Positions 1-6,025 of a stretch of 6,025 nucleotides of DNA are shown here, one piece after another. A program made the position numbers and the translations under genes. Within the stretch, counting starts at the first letter, position 1, and each line of letters starts with the position of its first letter. Location: contig DEWO01000044.1 in the NCBI GenBank assembly GCA_002363695.1, positions 1-6,025 on the forward strand, given 5' to 3'. This DNA comes from Prevotella sp. UBA3208. GTDB taxonomy: Bacteria > Bacteroidota > Bacteroidia > Bacteroidales > Bacteroidaceae. Under the pieces are notes generated by a model. The model did no database searches. It had not been told where the DNA came from and was given only the letters and a program-made list of their open reading frames with translations.

Positions 1-1239
1 CTTGGGACTACCATCTCAACAAATGTTGGCGGTCATGTGAAGGAGACTATGGGGCAGATTTCACCGAGTACTTGGCAGGCTTTGGGCGTGATGGGCATCA
101 CGCCAGAGGTATTGCAACAGCAGATGGGCTCAGTGATAGGACCATTGGGGAGCATTGGCAATAGTTTGGGACAGGGCATCGTCGATGCCTTTCATACCGA
201 TACGCGAAACATGTTTGCCGGAGCCGTCATGCTGACACAACCCGTATTTATGGGCGGTGCCATCGTGGCCATGAACAAGATGGCAGACTTGGGCGAAGAG
301 CTTGCAGCCAATTCGGCAGAAGCCAAGCGGCAACTCACATTGTATACCATTGATCAGACCTACTGGCAGGTGGTGTCCTTGCGTCACAAACAGAAGTTGG
401 CAGAGGCCTACCTTGATTTGGTTAAGAAATTGGATGGTGACGTCCAGAAGATGATTCGTGAAGGTGTTGCCACGCGCTCGGAAGGACTGAGTGTGGCTGT
501 GAAGGTCAATGAAGCAGAAATGACGCTGACCAAGGTGAACGACGGGTTGGTGCTGTCGCGTATGCTCCTCTGTCAACTCTGTGGCCTGCCTCTTAACGAG
601 CAGGTAACGCTGGCTGACGAAGAAAGCAACGACCTCTCAGCAAATAGGGAAGAGCTCGTAGTCAATATGGAGCAGGTGAAAGAGAATCGTCCGGAACTGA
701 AGCAGTTGCAGAATATGGTGGATATAAGCCACCAGATTACTAATATGCTGAAGGCAGGCAATCTGCCCCAGGTGCTGCTGACAGGTGGTTATGCCGTGTC
801 AAACCCGAACCTGTTCAACGGATTCCAGCGTAAGCTCGCTGGCGTGTGGAACGTCGGAGTGCTGGTACGTGTCCCGCTTTGGAACTGGGGCGATGTAGCT
901 TACAAGGTACGTGCGTCGAAGGGGGCTACTGCTATTGCCCGCCTTGAGATGGACGATGCTCGTGAGAAGATTGAGCTGCAGGTGAACCAGAGCGCCTTCC
1001 GTGTGGACGAGGCTAACAAGAAACTCGCCTTGGCTCAAACGAGCACACAGAAGGCCGACGAGAACCTGCGTACGGCTAATCTTGGATTCCGTGAAGGTGT
1101 CATCTCGTCAACCACCGTGATGGAAGCCCAGACCGCTTGGCTGCAAGCACAGTCGCAGAAGATTGACGCTGAGATAGACGTCAAGTTGAGTCAGGTGAAC
1201 CTGAAGAAGGCACTGGGAACTTTGAACATTGATAATTAA
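1..1239 (+). CDS. TolC-family outer-membrane efflux protein, 5' end outside window
   Basis: Outer-membrane channel of a tripartite exporter; it would form a trimeric beta-barrel with a periplasmic alpha-helical tunnel that receives substrate from the adaptor encoded next. The frame is open to base 1, so the gene is cut by the window edge; 412 residues are visible, and the signal peptide and first strands are missing. A GTG at 37 and an ATG at 49 lie in frame, but family length (usually about 430-490 residues) argues against either as the start. The TolC internal duplication is visible: half one has TLYTIDQTYWQVV, then REGVATRSE, then LCGLPL (window residues about 112-198); half two has KIELQVNQSAFRV, then REGVISSTTVMEAQ, then KKALG (about 323-406). 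Each half is preceded by a strand motif, QPVFMGG and VPLWNWGD. A Gly/Met/Gln-rich stretch at residues about 17-62 is longer than in E. coli TolC. The stop is 19 bases before the adaptor gene. Family call is firm; substrate is unknown. Confidence 0.93.
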   Translation, partial: LGTTISTNVGGHVKETMGQISPSTWQALGVMGITPEVLQQQMGSVIGPLGSIGNSLGQGIVDAFHTDTRNMFAGAVMLTQPVFMGGAIVAMNKMADLGEELAANSAEAKRQLTLYTIDQTYWQVVSLRHKQKLAEAYLDLVKKLDGDVQKMIREGVATRSEGLSVAVKVNEAEMTLTKVNDGLVLSRMLLCQLCGLPLNEQVTLADEESNDLSANREELVVNMEQVKENRPELKQLQNMVDISHQITNMLKAGNLPQVLLTGGYAVSNPNLFNGFQRKLAGVWNVGVLVRVPLWNWGDVAYKVRASKGATAIARLEMDDAREKIELQVNQSAFRVDEANKKLALAQTSTQKADENLRTANLGFREGVISSTTVMEAQTAWLQAQSQKIDAEIDVKLSQVNLKKALGTLNIDN

Positions 1240-1258
1240 ACATTAAGAAATAAGCATT

Positions 1259-2242
1259 ATGTCAGCAAAAACCCAACATAACAACATTCTGTATGCAATC
1301 ATCGGATTTGCAGCAGTGGTAGCCATTGTGGCCTTGATAGGTTTCTTCGCCTTAGGCCGTGACCCGGAGATTATTCAGGGACAGGTTGAAGTGAGTGAGT
1401 ATCGTGTGTCGAGTAAGGTGCCCGGACGTATTCTCGAAATCCGGGTGAAGGAAGGCGACTACGTGAAGGTCGGTGACACATTGGCTATTCTGGATGCCCC
1501 AGAGGTTCGGGCCAAGATGGAACAGGCCCAGAGTGCCGAGAATGCCGCGGCAGCATTGGAGCTGAAAGCCCAGAACGGCGCCCGTGAGGAACAGATTCGT
1601 GGTGCCTATAACCTGTTGCAGCAAGCCAAGGCAGGACTGGAGATAGCAGAGAAGTCGTATCAGCGCATCCAGCGGCTTTTTGACGAGGGTGTCATCAGCG
1701 CTCAGAAACGCGATGAAGTATATGCCAGCTACAAGGCCATGGAGGCTCAGTGCAAAGCCGCCGAAAGCCAGTATGACATGGCCCGCAACGGTGCGCGTCG
1801 TGAAGACAAAATGGCCGCTGCAGCCCAAGTGGGGCGTGCCAGAGGTGCTGTGCAGGAGGTGAATTCGTATATCCACGAGACGGTGCAGATAGCCCAGATG
1901 GAAGGTGAGGTAACAGACATCTTCCCCAAGGTCGGCGAACTGGTAGGCACAGGCTCACCCATCATGAGCGTGGCTGTCATGAGCGACCTGTGGGGCACGT
2001 TCAACGTGCGCGAAGACCAGTTGAACGGACTGGAGGTCGGCAAGACATTCAAGGCCTTTGTTCCAGCTTTCAATAAGGAGGTCGAGATGAAAGTCTACTA
2101 TATGAAGGACATGGGCTCGTACGCCGTATGGAAAGCTACCAAGGCCAATGGTCAGTATGACTTGAAGACCTTTGAGGTAAAAGCTCGTCCGACAGAGAAG
2201 TTTGAAGGCCTGCGTCCAGGAATGAGCCTGATAGTCAAATAA
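1259..2242 (+). CDS. HlyD/EmrA-type periplasmic adaptor (membrane fusion protein)
   Basis: Periplasmic adaptor that would link the inner-membrane permeases to the TolC-type channel. The 327-residue product has one N-terminal membrane anchor (about 10-32, LYAIIGFAAVVAIVALIGFF) with a short cytoplasmic head. A first half-lipoyl segment follows at about 41-80 (VSSKVPGRILEIRVKEGDYV). Next is a long Ala/Gln/Glu-rich alpha-hairpin (about 82-205), then the second half-lipoyl segment (EGEVTDIFPKVGELVGTGSP, about 216-234) and a beta-barrel domain (about 240-327) ending in GLRPGMSLIVK. The length and the NGAR-type elements at 106 and 177 resemble the YbhG/YhiI branch, which partners ABC-2 permeases; that subgrouping is inference. 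The ATG start places the anchor correctly. It is preceded only by an A-rich stretch (TTAAGAAATAAG), without a clear Shine-Dalgarno sequence, as is common in Bacteroidota. Genes on both sides are on the same strand, within 19 and 25 bases. Confidence 0.95.
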   Translation: MSAKTQHNNILYAIIGFAAVVAIVALIGFFALGRDPEIIQGQVEVSEYRVSSKVPGRILEIRVKEGDYVKVGDTLAILDAPEVRAKMEQAQSAENAAAALELKAQNGAREEQIRGAYNLLQQAKAGLEIAEKSYQRIQRLFDEGVISAQKRDEVYASYKAMEAQCKAAESQYDMARNGARREDKMAAAAQVGRARGAVQEVNSYIHETVQIAQMEGEVTDIFPKVGELVGTGSPIMSVAVMSDLWGTFNVREDQLNGLEVGKTFKAFVPAFNKEVEMKVYYMKDMGSYAVWKATKANGQYDLKTFEVKARPTEKFEGLRPGMSLIVK

Positions 2243-2254
2243 AGGATAAAGCTT

Positions 2255-2264
2255 GAGGAAGAGG
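2255..2264 (+). promoter_or_regulatory. Purine-rich ribosome-binding site of first permease
   Basis: GAGGAAGAGG lies directly before ATG 2268. Its first GAGG is 9 bases from that ATG, a good Shine-Dalgarno distance. It supports ATG 2268 over the in-frame TTG at 2253, which would lie upstream of this motif. ATG 2277 is a further in-frame candidate. Confidence 0.5.
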
Positions 2265-2267
2265 CAG

Positions 2268-3437
2268 ATGAACAAAATGAGGGTAGTCTACGAAATCATG
2301 ATGCGAGAATTGCTGATTCTGCGCCAGAATCACATTTATCGCTTCTGCATGGTATTGTTCCCCGTGCTGGTCATCTTCTTTTTTACCTCTATCATGGATG
2401 ACGGACTGCCTACGGAAATGCCTGTCGGCGTAGTGGATTTGGACAATACGGCAACCTCGCGCTCACTCGTCAGGCGTCTGGACGGCTTTCAGATGTCACG
2501 GGTGGTGGCTAGGTATCCGAGTGTCACGGAGGCCCGTCGTGCCATTCAGCGTAACGAGATTTACGGATTCCTCTATATTCCCAAGGGTACCACAGACAAA
2601 TTATTGGCCAGCCGTCAGCCCAAGGTTTCATATTATTATACGTACACGTCGATAGCTGCCGGTTCGATGGTCATGAAGGACATGAAGACCATTTCGACCC
2701 TTGGCTCTGCTGCTGTGGGACAGGCCACTATGAGGGCCAGAGGTTTGACAGACAGGCAGATACAGGCCGTTTTGCAACCCATCAAAATCGACTTGCACCA
2801 GATTGCTAATCCTTGGTCGAACTATAATGTCTACCTGAGTACCGTCATGGTGCCGGGAATCATCATGTTGTTCATTTTCCTGATTTCCACTTACTCGTTG
2901 GGAACGGAGTTGAAGTTCAATACCTCCAAACAGTGGCTGGAGATGGCTGGAGGCAATATTACCCTGGCCATGTTGGGTAAGTTCCTGCCCCAGACCATCA
3001 TTTGGCTGGCCATCGTCTTCGGCTATGAATGGTACGTATTCTATCATCTCGGTTTTCCGCATCAGGGCGGTCCGTGGTTGTTGGTACTCTTAGGGCTGAT
3101 GCAGGTGCTGGCGTCACAGGGGTTTGGCATTTTTGCTTTCGGCTTGATGCCGTCGTTGCGTATGTCAATGAGTGTCTCGTCACTGTGGGCTGTGCTCAGT
3201 ATCTCCATGGCTGGTTCAGCTTTTCCTGTTATGGGCATGGACGGCGCCTTGCAGTCGCTGTCGTGGCTGTTCCCCTTGCGCCACTACTGGATGATGTTCC
3301 AGATTTGTGTGTTCAATGGCTACCCTCTCATCGAGGCGTGGTTCCATTTTGTAGCCTTAGCAGCCTTTATGTTGTTGCCTTGGCTGGTTATCAAGAAGAT
3401 TAAGAATGCAATGCTCACCTATGTCTATATTCCATAA
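2268..3437 (+). CDS. ABC-2 type transporter permease, first of pair
   Basis: Inner-membrane exporter subunit of the ABC-2 family (YhhJ/YbhS/YbhR-like), 389 residues from ATG 2268. The layout is typical: a first membrane helix at about 24-43 (YRFCMVLFPVLVIFFFTSIM); a large extracytoplasmic domain at about 44-185 containing MPVGVVDLDNTATSRSLVRR and IYGFLYIPKG; then five helices at about 190-211, 238-259, 268-292, 303-320 and 358-375. The conserved SWLFPLRHYW element is at about 332-341, before the last helix. The start was chosen from the GAGG motif 9 bases upstream; TTG 2253 would add five basic or polar residues and ATG 2277 would remove three. The product has no Walker motifs, so it needs a separate ATP-binding subunit, which is not seen in the window. 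The 3' end overlaps the next permease gene, so the two proteins are probably made together and pair as a heterodimer (inference). Family call is firm; cargo is unknown. Confidence 0.94.
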   Translation: MNKMRVVYEIMMRELLILRQNHIYRFCMVLFPVLVIFFFTSIMDDGLPTEMPVGVVDLDNTATSRSLVRRLDGFQMSRVVARYPSVTEARRAIQRNEIYGFLYIPKGTTDKLLASRQPKVSYYYTYTSIAAGSMVMKDMKTISTLGSAAVGQATMRARGLTDRQIQAVLQPIKIDLHQIANPWSNYNVYLSTVMVPGIIMLFIFLISTYSLGTELKFNTSKQWLEMAGGNITLAMLGKFLPQTIIWLAIVFGYEWYVFYHLGFPHQGGPWLLVLLGLMQVLASQGFGIFAFGLMPSLRMSMSVSSLWAVLSISMAGSAFPVMGMDGALQSLSWLFPLRHYWMMFQICVFNGYPLIEAWFHFVALAAFMLLPWLVIKKIKNAMLTYVYIP

Positions 3438-4692
3438 TATATATCAAGGCCTGCAAGATGCCTGCTACATCTGGCGTAAAGAGATGCAACAGGTGGTAAA
3501 GGATGAAGGAGTCATCATCTTCTTTATCGTGGTGCCGTTGGTATATCCGCTATTGTATTCGTGGATATATAATAATGAGGTCGTGCGCGAAGTGCCCGTC
3601 TGCGTAGTAGACCAGTCTCACTCGCAGCTCTCTCGCCAGTTTATCCGTATGTGCGATGCTTCACCCGATGTTCAGGTCAAGTTCCATGCACAGGATTTGG
3701 ACGAGGCCAAGTCGCTGGTAAGTCGTCAGTTGGTAAAAGGCGTCTATCTGATACCCTCGGATTTTGAAGGTGATACCTATGGCCTTAGGCAGGGTGTCAT
3801 CAGTGTCTATTGTGACATGAGTCTGATGCTGACCTATAAGGCTATCTTCCAGACAGCCCAGTCAGTGTCCATGGAGATGGGAAGTAGCCTGACTAAGAAG
3901 TTAGGCCGGCATTATACCCGTCGAGAGGAGGTGATTGCTGCTCGGCCTTTGGACTACGACGATGTGCCTATCTTCAGTCCGGCAGGAGGCTATGGCTCTG
4001 GCATATTGCCCGCTGTGTTGATGCTCATTCTGCAGCAGACGCTGGTGTTGGGCATTGGTCTGTCGGCCGGTACGGCACGCGACGAGAATCCCTATCGAAT
4101 GCTGATACCTGCCAGTGACTCACGTTATCAGGACACGCTCCCCATCGTGCTGGGCAAGTCGATGTGCTATCTGATGATATTCATGGTGATGGGAGCCTGG
4201 CTGTCGGCTGCCGTGCCGCGTCTGTTCCACTTCCCGCAGTTGGCTACCTGGCAGTCGCTGGTCCAGATGATGATTCCCTATACGCTGGCTTGCATCTTCT
4301 TCGGAATGATGGTATCCTGTATGGTGAAGTATCGTGAGAATGTCATGCTGCTTGTCGTCTTCATTTCTGTTCCCCTGTTGTTTATGACTGGTGCGTCGTG
4401 GCCTCAGAGCAATATCCCGAGCTATTGGCAGGGTGTGTCGTGGCTCTTCCCCTCAACCTTTGGAGCTCGCGCCTATATTCGTCTGAATTCCATGGGAGCC
4501 GACTTCTACGACATCATGCCCGAGTACCGTAGTTTATGGCTGCAGGCTATTGTCTATTTCGGACTGACGCTGTGCGTCTATCGCTTCCAGATATACAAGG
4601 CCCGCCAATATGCCCTGGAGCGTCTGCTGTTCCTGAAACATAACCGCGAAGCACGTCATGCAGACAAAGAAAAAGAGGCTATCACTGAATAG
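3406..4692 (+). CDS. ABC-2 type transporter permease, second of pair
   Basis: Second ABC-2 permease, 428 residues from ATG 3406. It has the same architecture as its neighbour: helix one at about 36-55 (VIIFFIVVPLVYPLLYSWIY), extracytoplasmic domain at about 57-195 with VPVCVVDQSHSQLSRQFIR and VKGVYLIPSD, then helices at about 198-221, 248-270, 284-306, 311-329 and 376-393. The SWLFPS element at about 345-350 matches SWLFPL in the first permease. A charged cytoplasmic tail of about 35 residues (ERLLFLKHNREARHADKEKE) follows the last helix and is absent from the first permease. The start is uncertain: ATG 3406 gives a 32-base overlap with the previous gene, and ATG 3421 (MSIFHNIYQG) gives 17; the extra residues MQCSP look uninformative. 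The overlap suggests translational coupling. The TAG stop lies inside the terminator hairpin. No ATP-binding motif is present. Confidence 0.94.
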   Translation: MQCSPMSIFHNIYQGLQDACYIWRKEMQQVVKDEGVIIFFIVVPLVYPLLYSWIYNNEVVREVPVCVVDQSHSQLSRQFIRMCDASPDVQVKFHAQDLDEAKSLVSRQLVKGVYLIPSDFEGDTYGLRQGVISVYCDMSLMLTYKAIFQTAQSVSMEMGSSLTKKLGRHYTRREEVIAARPLDYDDVPIFSPAGGYGSGILPAVLMLILQQTLVLGIGLSAGTARDENPYRMLIPASDSRYQDTLPIVLGKSMCYLMIFMVMGAWLSAAVPRLFHFPQLATWQSLVQMMIPYTLACIFFGMMVSCMVKYRENVMLLVVFISVPLLFMTGASWPQSNIPSYWQGVSWLFPSTFGARAYIRLNSMGADFYDIMPEYRSLWLQAIVYFGLTLCVYRFQIYKARQYALERLLFLKHNREARHADKEKEAITE

Positions 4693-4700
4693 CCTCTTTT
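4671..4700. terminator. Probable bidirectional intrinsic terminator
   Basis: AAAAGAGGCTA (4671-4681) pairs perfectly with TAGCCTCTTTT (4690-4700) around an 8-base loop, giving an 11-bp stem. On the + strand the stem ends in TTTT, with a further run of seven T at 4712-4718. On the - strand it ends in TTTTT followed by CTTTG. It lies between the second permease and the convergent mrp, so it can end both transcripts. The + strand stop codon TAG (4690-4692) is the first triplet of the right arm, so the left arm and loop are coding. Confidence 0.8.
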
Positions 4701-4721
4701 CCGTATTATCATTTTTTTGTT

Positions 4722-5846
4722 TTACTTCACACCCACAATCTTTGTCTTGGGCAGTTCCGCATTACGTCGGTTGACAACGGTAACCACGGCCTGGGCCAGA
4801 TTGATGAATGCCAAACCAGTAGCCGTCTCACTGTTCGTTGCGGCAGGTTCTCCGGCATCACCACTTTCGCAGATGCTCTGTACCAATGGTATCTGGGCGA
4901 GTAGGGGTACCTGCATCTCCTGGGCCAGCTGTTTGCAGCCTTCTTTGCCGAAGATGTAGTAGCGGTTCTCAGGCAGTTCGGCAGGCGTAAACCACGCCAT
5001 GTTCTCTACCAGTCCCAGAATGGGTACGTTGACCTTCTCGTTGCGATACATGTCAATGCCTTTGCGGGCATCGGCCAGTGCTACTTGCTGCGGTGTAGAG
5101 ACGATGACGGCTCCTGTAATGGCCAGTGTCTGAAGCAGCGTCAGGTGGATGTCGGAGGTTCCTGGTGGCGTGTCGAGGATGAAGTAGTCCAGCTCGCCCC
5201 AGTCGGCATCGGCAATCAGCTGCTTCAGCGCATTCGTTGCCATGCCTCCGCGCCATAGCGTTGCGGTGTCGGGTGAGACAAAGAAGCCTATCGACAGCAT
5301 CTTGACGCCATAGGCCTCAATGGGATTGATGAGGTCGCGTCCGTCCACGTTGACGGCGTAAGGACGCTCGTCCTCTACATGGAACATCTTAGGCATGGAG
5401 GGGCCGAAGATGTCACAGTCGAGCAGTCCTACCTTATAGCCCAGCCGGGCCAGTGCAATGGCAAGATTGGCTGAGACGGTAGACTTTCCGACTCCGCCCT
5501 TGCCCGAACTGACGGCAATGATGTTCTTGACCCCAGGCAGCATCTTGCCCACTTCGGGCCGTGGCTTCGACTTGAACTCGGTCACAATCTCTACCTCGAC
5601 GTCCGTATGGTCACCTTCGGCCTCGGCAACTTTCTTGCAGTGGTACTTGATAGCAGCCTCGGCAGCCTTGACCGTCGATTTCAGGAAGGGATCCGTGTCG
5701 CGTGGGAACTCCAGCACCACCGTTACTTTGTTGCCGTTGATGGCAGGCTGGTCAGCCACCATCTCGCTCTCTACCAGGTTCTTCTTCGTGCCGGCATACG
5801 TCACCGTAGCCAGCGCGTCCATGATGATCTTTGGATATAGTGTCAT
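4722..5846 (-). CDS. mrp: Mrp/NBP35-family P-loop ATPase, iron-sulfur cluster carrier
   Basis: Cytoplasmic ATPase of the Mrp/ApbC/NBP35 family, which carries iron-sulfur clusters to apo-proteins; 374 residues. An N-terminal MIP18 (DUF59)-like domain spans about 1-90 (ALATVTYAGTKKNLVESEMV; TDPFLKSTVKAAEAAI). The ATPase domain starts at about 105: deviant Walker A SSGKGGVGKST at 113-123 with the signature first lysine K116, DCDIFGPSMP at 143-152, and DTPPGTSD at 225-232. ENMAWF at 281-286 is the family's ENM element. The CxxC expected after ENM is absent: the segment reads TPAELPENRYYIFGKEG, and the only cysteines are C70, C144, C304 and C326. This may be a lineage feature. ATG 5846 has GGAG 9 bases upstream and gives the expected N-terminus. 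The gene is convergent with the export operon (29-base gap) and lies 35 bases after the stop of an unidentified upstream gene, so the two may share an mRNA. Mrp is not a plausible ATP-binding subunit for the permeases. Confidence 0.95.
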   Translation of the reverse strand: MTLYPKIIMDALATVTYAGTKKNLVESEMVADQPAINGNKVTVVLEFPRDTDPFLKSTVKAAEAAIKYHCKKVAEAEGDHTDVEVEIVTEFKSKPRPEVGKMLPGVKNIIAVSSGKGGVGKSTVSANLAIALARLGYKVGLLDCDIFGPSMPKMFHVEDERPYAVNVDGRDLINPIEAYGVKMLSIGFFVSPDTATLWRGGMATNALKQLIADADWGELDYFILDTPPGTSDIHLTLLQTLAITGAVIVSTPQQVALADARKGIDMYRNEKVNVPILGLVENMAWFTPAELPENRYYIFGKEGCKQLAQEMQVPLLAQIPLVQSICESGDAGEPAATNSETATGLAFINLAQAVVTVVNRRNAELPKTKIVGVK

Positions 5847-5855
5847 TTTTCAAGT

Positions 5856-5872
5856 CTCCAAGGTATCTTGGA
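5856..5872 (-). promoter_or_regulatory. mrp ribosome-binding site within a small hairpin
   Basis: On the - strand GGAG (5859 to 5856) is 9 bases before the mrp ATG. The sequence TCCAAG-ATAC-CTTGGA (5872 to 5857) can fold into a 6-bp stem with a 4-base loop whose 3' arm contains the GGA. The pairing is read directly from sequence; any effect on translation is speculative. Confidence 0.4.
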
Positions 5873-5881
5873 CCTCAGTCA

Positions 5882-6025
5882 TTACATAATGGTTGTTGGA
5901 GTTAACGAACGCTCCTTGGTGGGGAGCTTCTTCCAGTCTTTGTTGGCGCTGTAGAGCGACTTGCTGCCTACGGGAATCCAGAACGTGGCGGCTACACCCT
6001 TGAACGTGCTCTTTGAGATAGAGGG
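5882..6025 (-). CDS. C-terminal end of unidentified protein, 5' end outside window
   Basis: Last 47 codons of a gene entering from the right edge and ending with TAA at 5884-5882. The visible residues include KGVAATFWIPVG and NKDWKKLPTKERS and end in TPTTIM; the tail is basic and rich in Ser, Thr and Lys. I do not recognise the family. The frame was chosen over another open frame on the same strand (6023 to 5850) because its third codon positions are strongly G/C-biased (AAG, AGC, TAC, GAC, GCC), as in mrp, until the last eight codons. It lies 35 bases upstream of mrp with no terminator-like hairpin of useful strength between them, so co-transcription is plausible. It does not resemble the C-terminus I would expect of TrmB, a gene I recall near mrp in some Bacteroides (from memory, unverified). 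Confidence 0.6.
   Translation of the reverse strand, partial: PSISKSTFKGVAATFWIPVGSKSLYSANKDWKKLPTKERSLTPTTIM

Noticed and set aside
130..576. Long open frame of 148 codons on the - strand inside the TolC-type gene
   Set aside because: It lies wholly under a well-supported + strand gene, and its product is His/Cys-rich without domain character; it is a reverse-frame shadow caused by codon bias.
1352..1876. Open frame of 174 codons on the - strand under the adaptor gene
   Set aside because: The + strand product has a clear adaptor domain order across this whole region; the antisense product shows no recognisable motif.
2253..2267. TTG at 2253 as start of the first permease
   Set aside because: It lies upstream of the GAGG motif that is well spaced from ATG 2268, and the added residues (RKRQ) contribute no family feature.
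2628..3062. Open frames on the - strand (and one on the + strand at 3029-3403) under the first permease
   Set aside because: They cover membrane helices and the extracytoplasmic domain of a clear permease; their composition looks like translated off-frame sequence.
4722..5846. Mrp considered as the missing ATP-binding subunit of the exporter
   Set aside because: Its P-loop is the deviant GKGGVGKST type of the Mrp/MinD class, there is no ABC signature motif, and it is encoded convergently with its own likely transcription unit.
5458..5889. Open frames on the + strand opposite the 5' half of mrp, and another at 4717-4959 opposite its 3' end
   Set aside because: mrp has an intact P-loop and family motifs across the region; the opposite frames have no start signal or motif and would need expression antisense to a conserved gene.
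5850..6023. Alternative - strand frame open from 6023 to a TGA at 5850-5852, ending 3 bases before mrp
   Set aside because: Its product is Arg/Gln/His-rich and lacks the G/C third-position bias of mrp, which the neighbouring frame ending at 5882 shows. It is less likely, though not excluded.

Overview
The window looks like chromosomal DNA from a Bacteroidota member, most likely a Prevotella-like Bacteroidales. This is inferred from protein style: a TolC-type protein with a long Gly/Met-rich N-terminal stretch, a paired ABC-2 permease export cassette, and an Mrp whose C-terminal part reads FTPAELPENRYYIFGKEG. Base composition appears close to balanced by eye, and ribosome-binding sites are weak or irregular. 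Coding density is very high, and there is no gene-free stretch above 40 bases. No RNA gene, mobile element or CRISPR array was seen.

Bases 1-4692 (+ strand) hold a four-gene, apparently co-transcribed export operon. In order: the 3' part of a TolC-family outer-membrane channel gene that enters from outside the window; a HlyD-type periplasmic adaptor (1259-2242); and two paralogous ABC-2 type inner-membrane permeases (2268-3437 and 3406-4692) whose reading frames overlap. Gaps are 19 and 25 bases, followed by the overlap. Together the products would form a trans-envelope efflux assembly: permease pair, adaptor, outer-membrane duct. No ATP-binding subunit is encoded in the visible part. The operon closes at a perfect 11-bp hairpin (4671-4700) that contains the last stop codon.

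Bases 4722-6025 (- strand) hold a convergent pair. mrp (4722-5846) encodes an Mrp/NBP35-family P-loop ATPase with an N-terminal MIP18 (DUF59)-like domain, a presumed iron-sulfur cluster carrier. It lacks the CxxC pair of the enterobacterial ApbC/Mrp proteins. Thirty-five bases upstream of it lies the last 47 codons of an unidentified gene that runs off the right edge. The two convergent units are 29 bases apart and share the hairpin, which can serve as a terminator in both directions.

The most useful leads are the apparently ATPase-less permease pair, the CxxC-less Mrp, and the shared terminator with an embedded stop codon. I see no evidence for a wholly new system. The content fits recognised families in a Bacteroidota-style arrangement.
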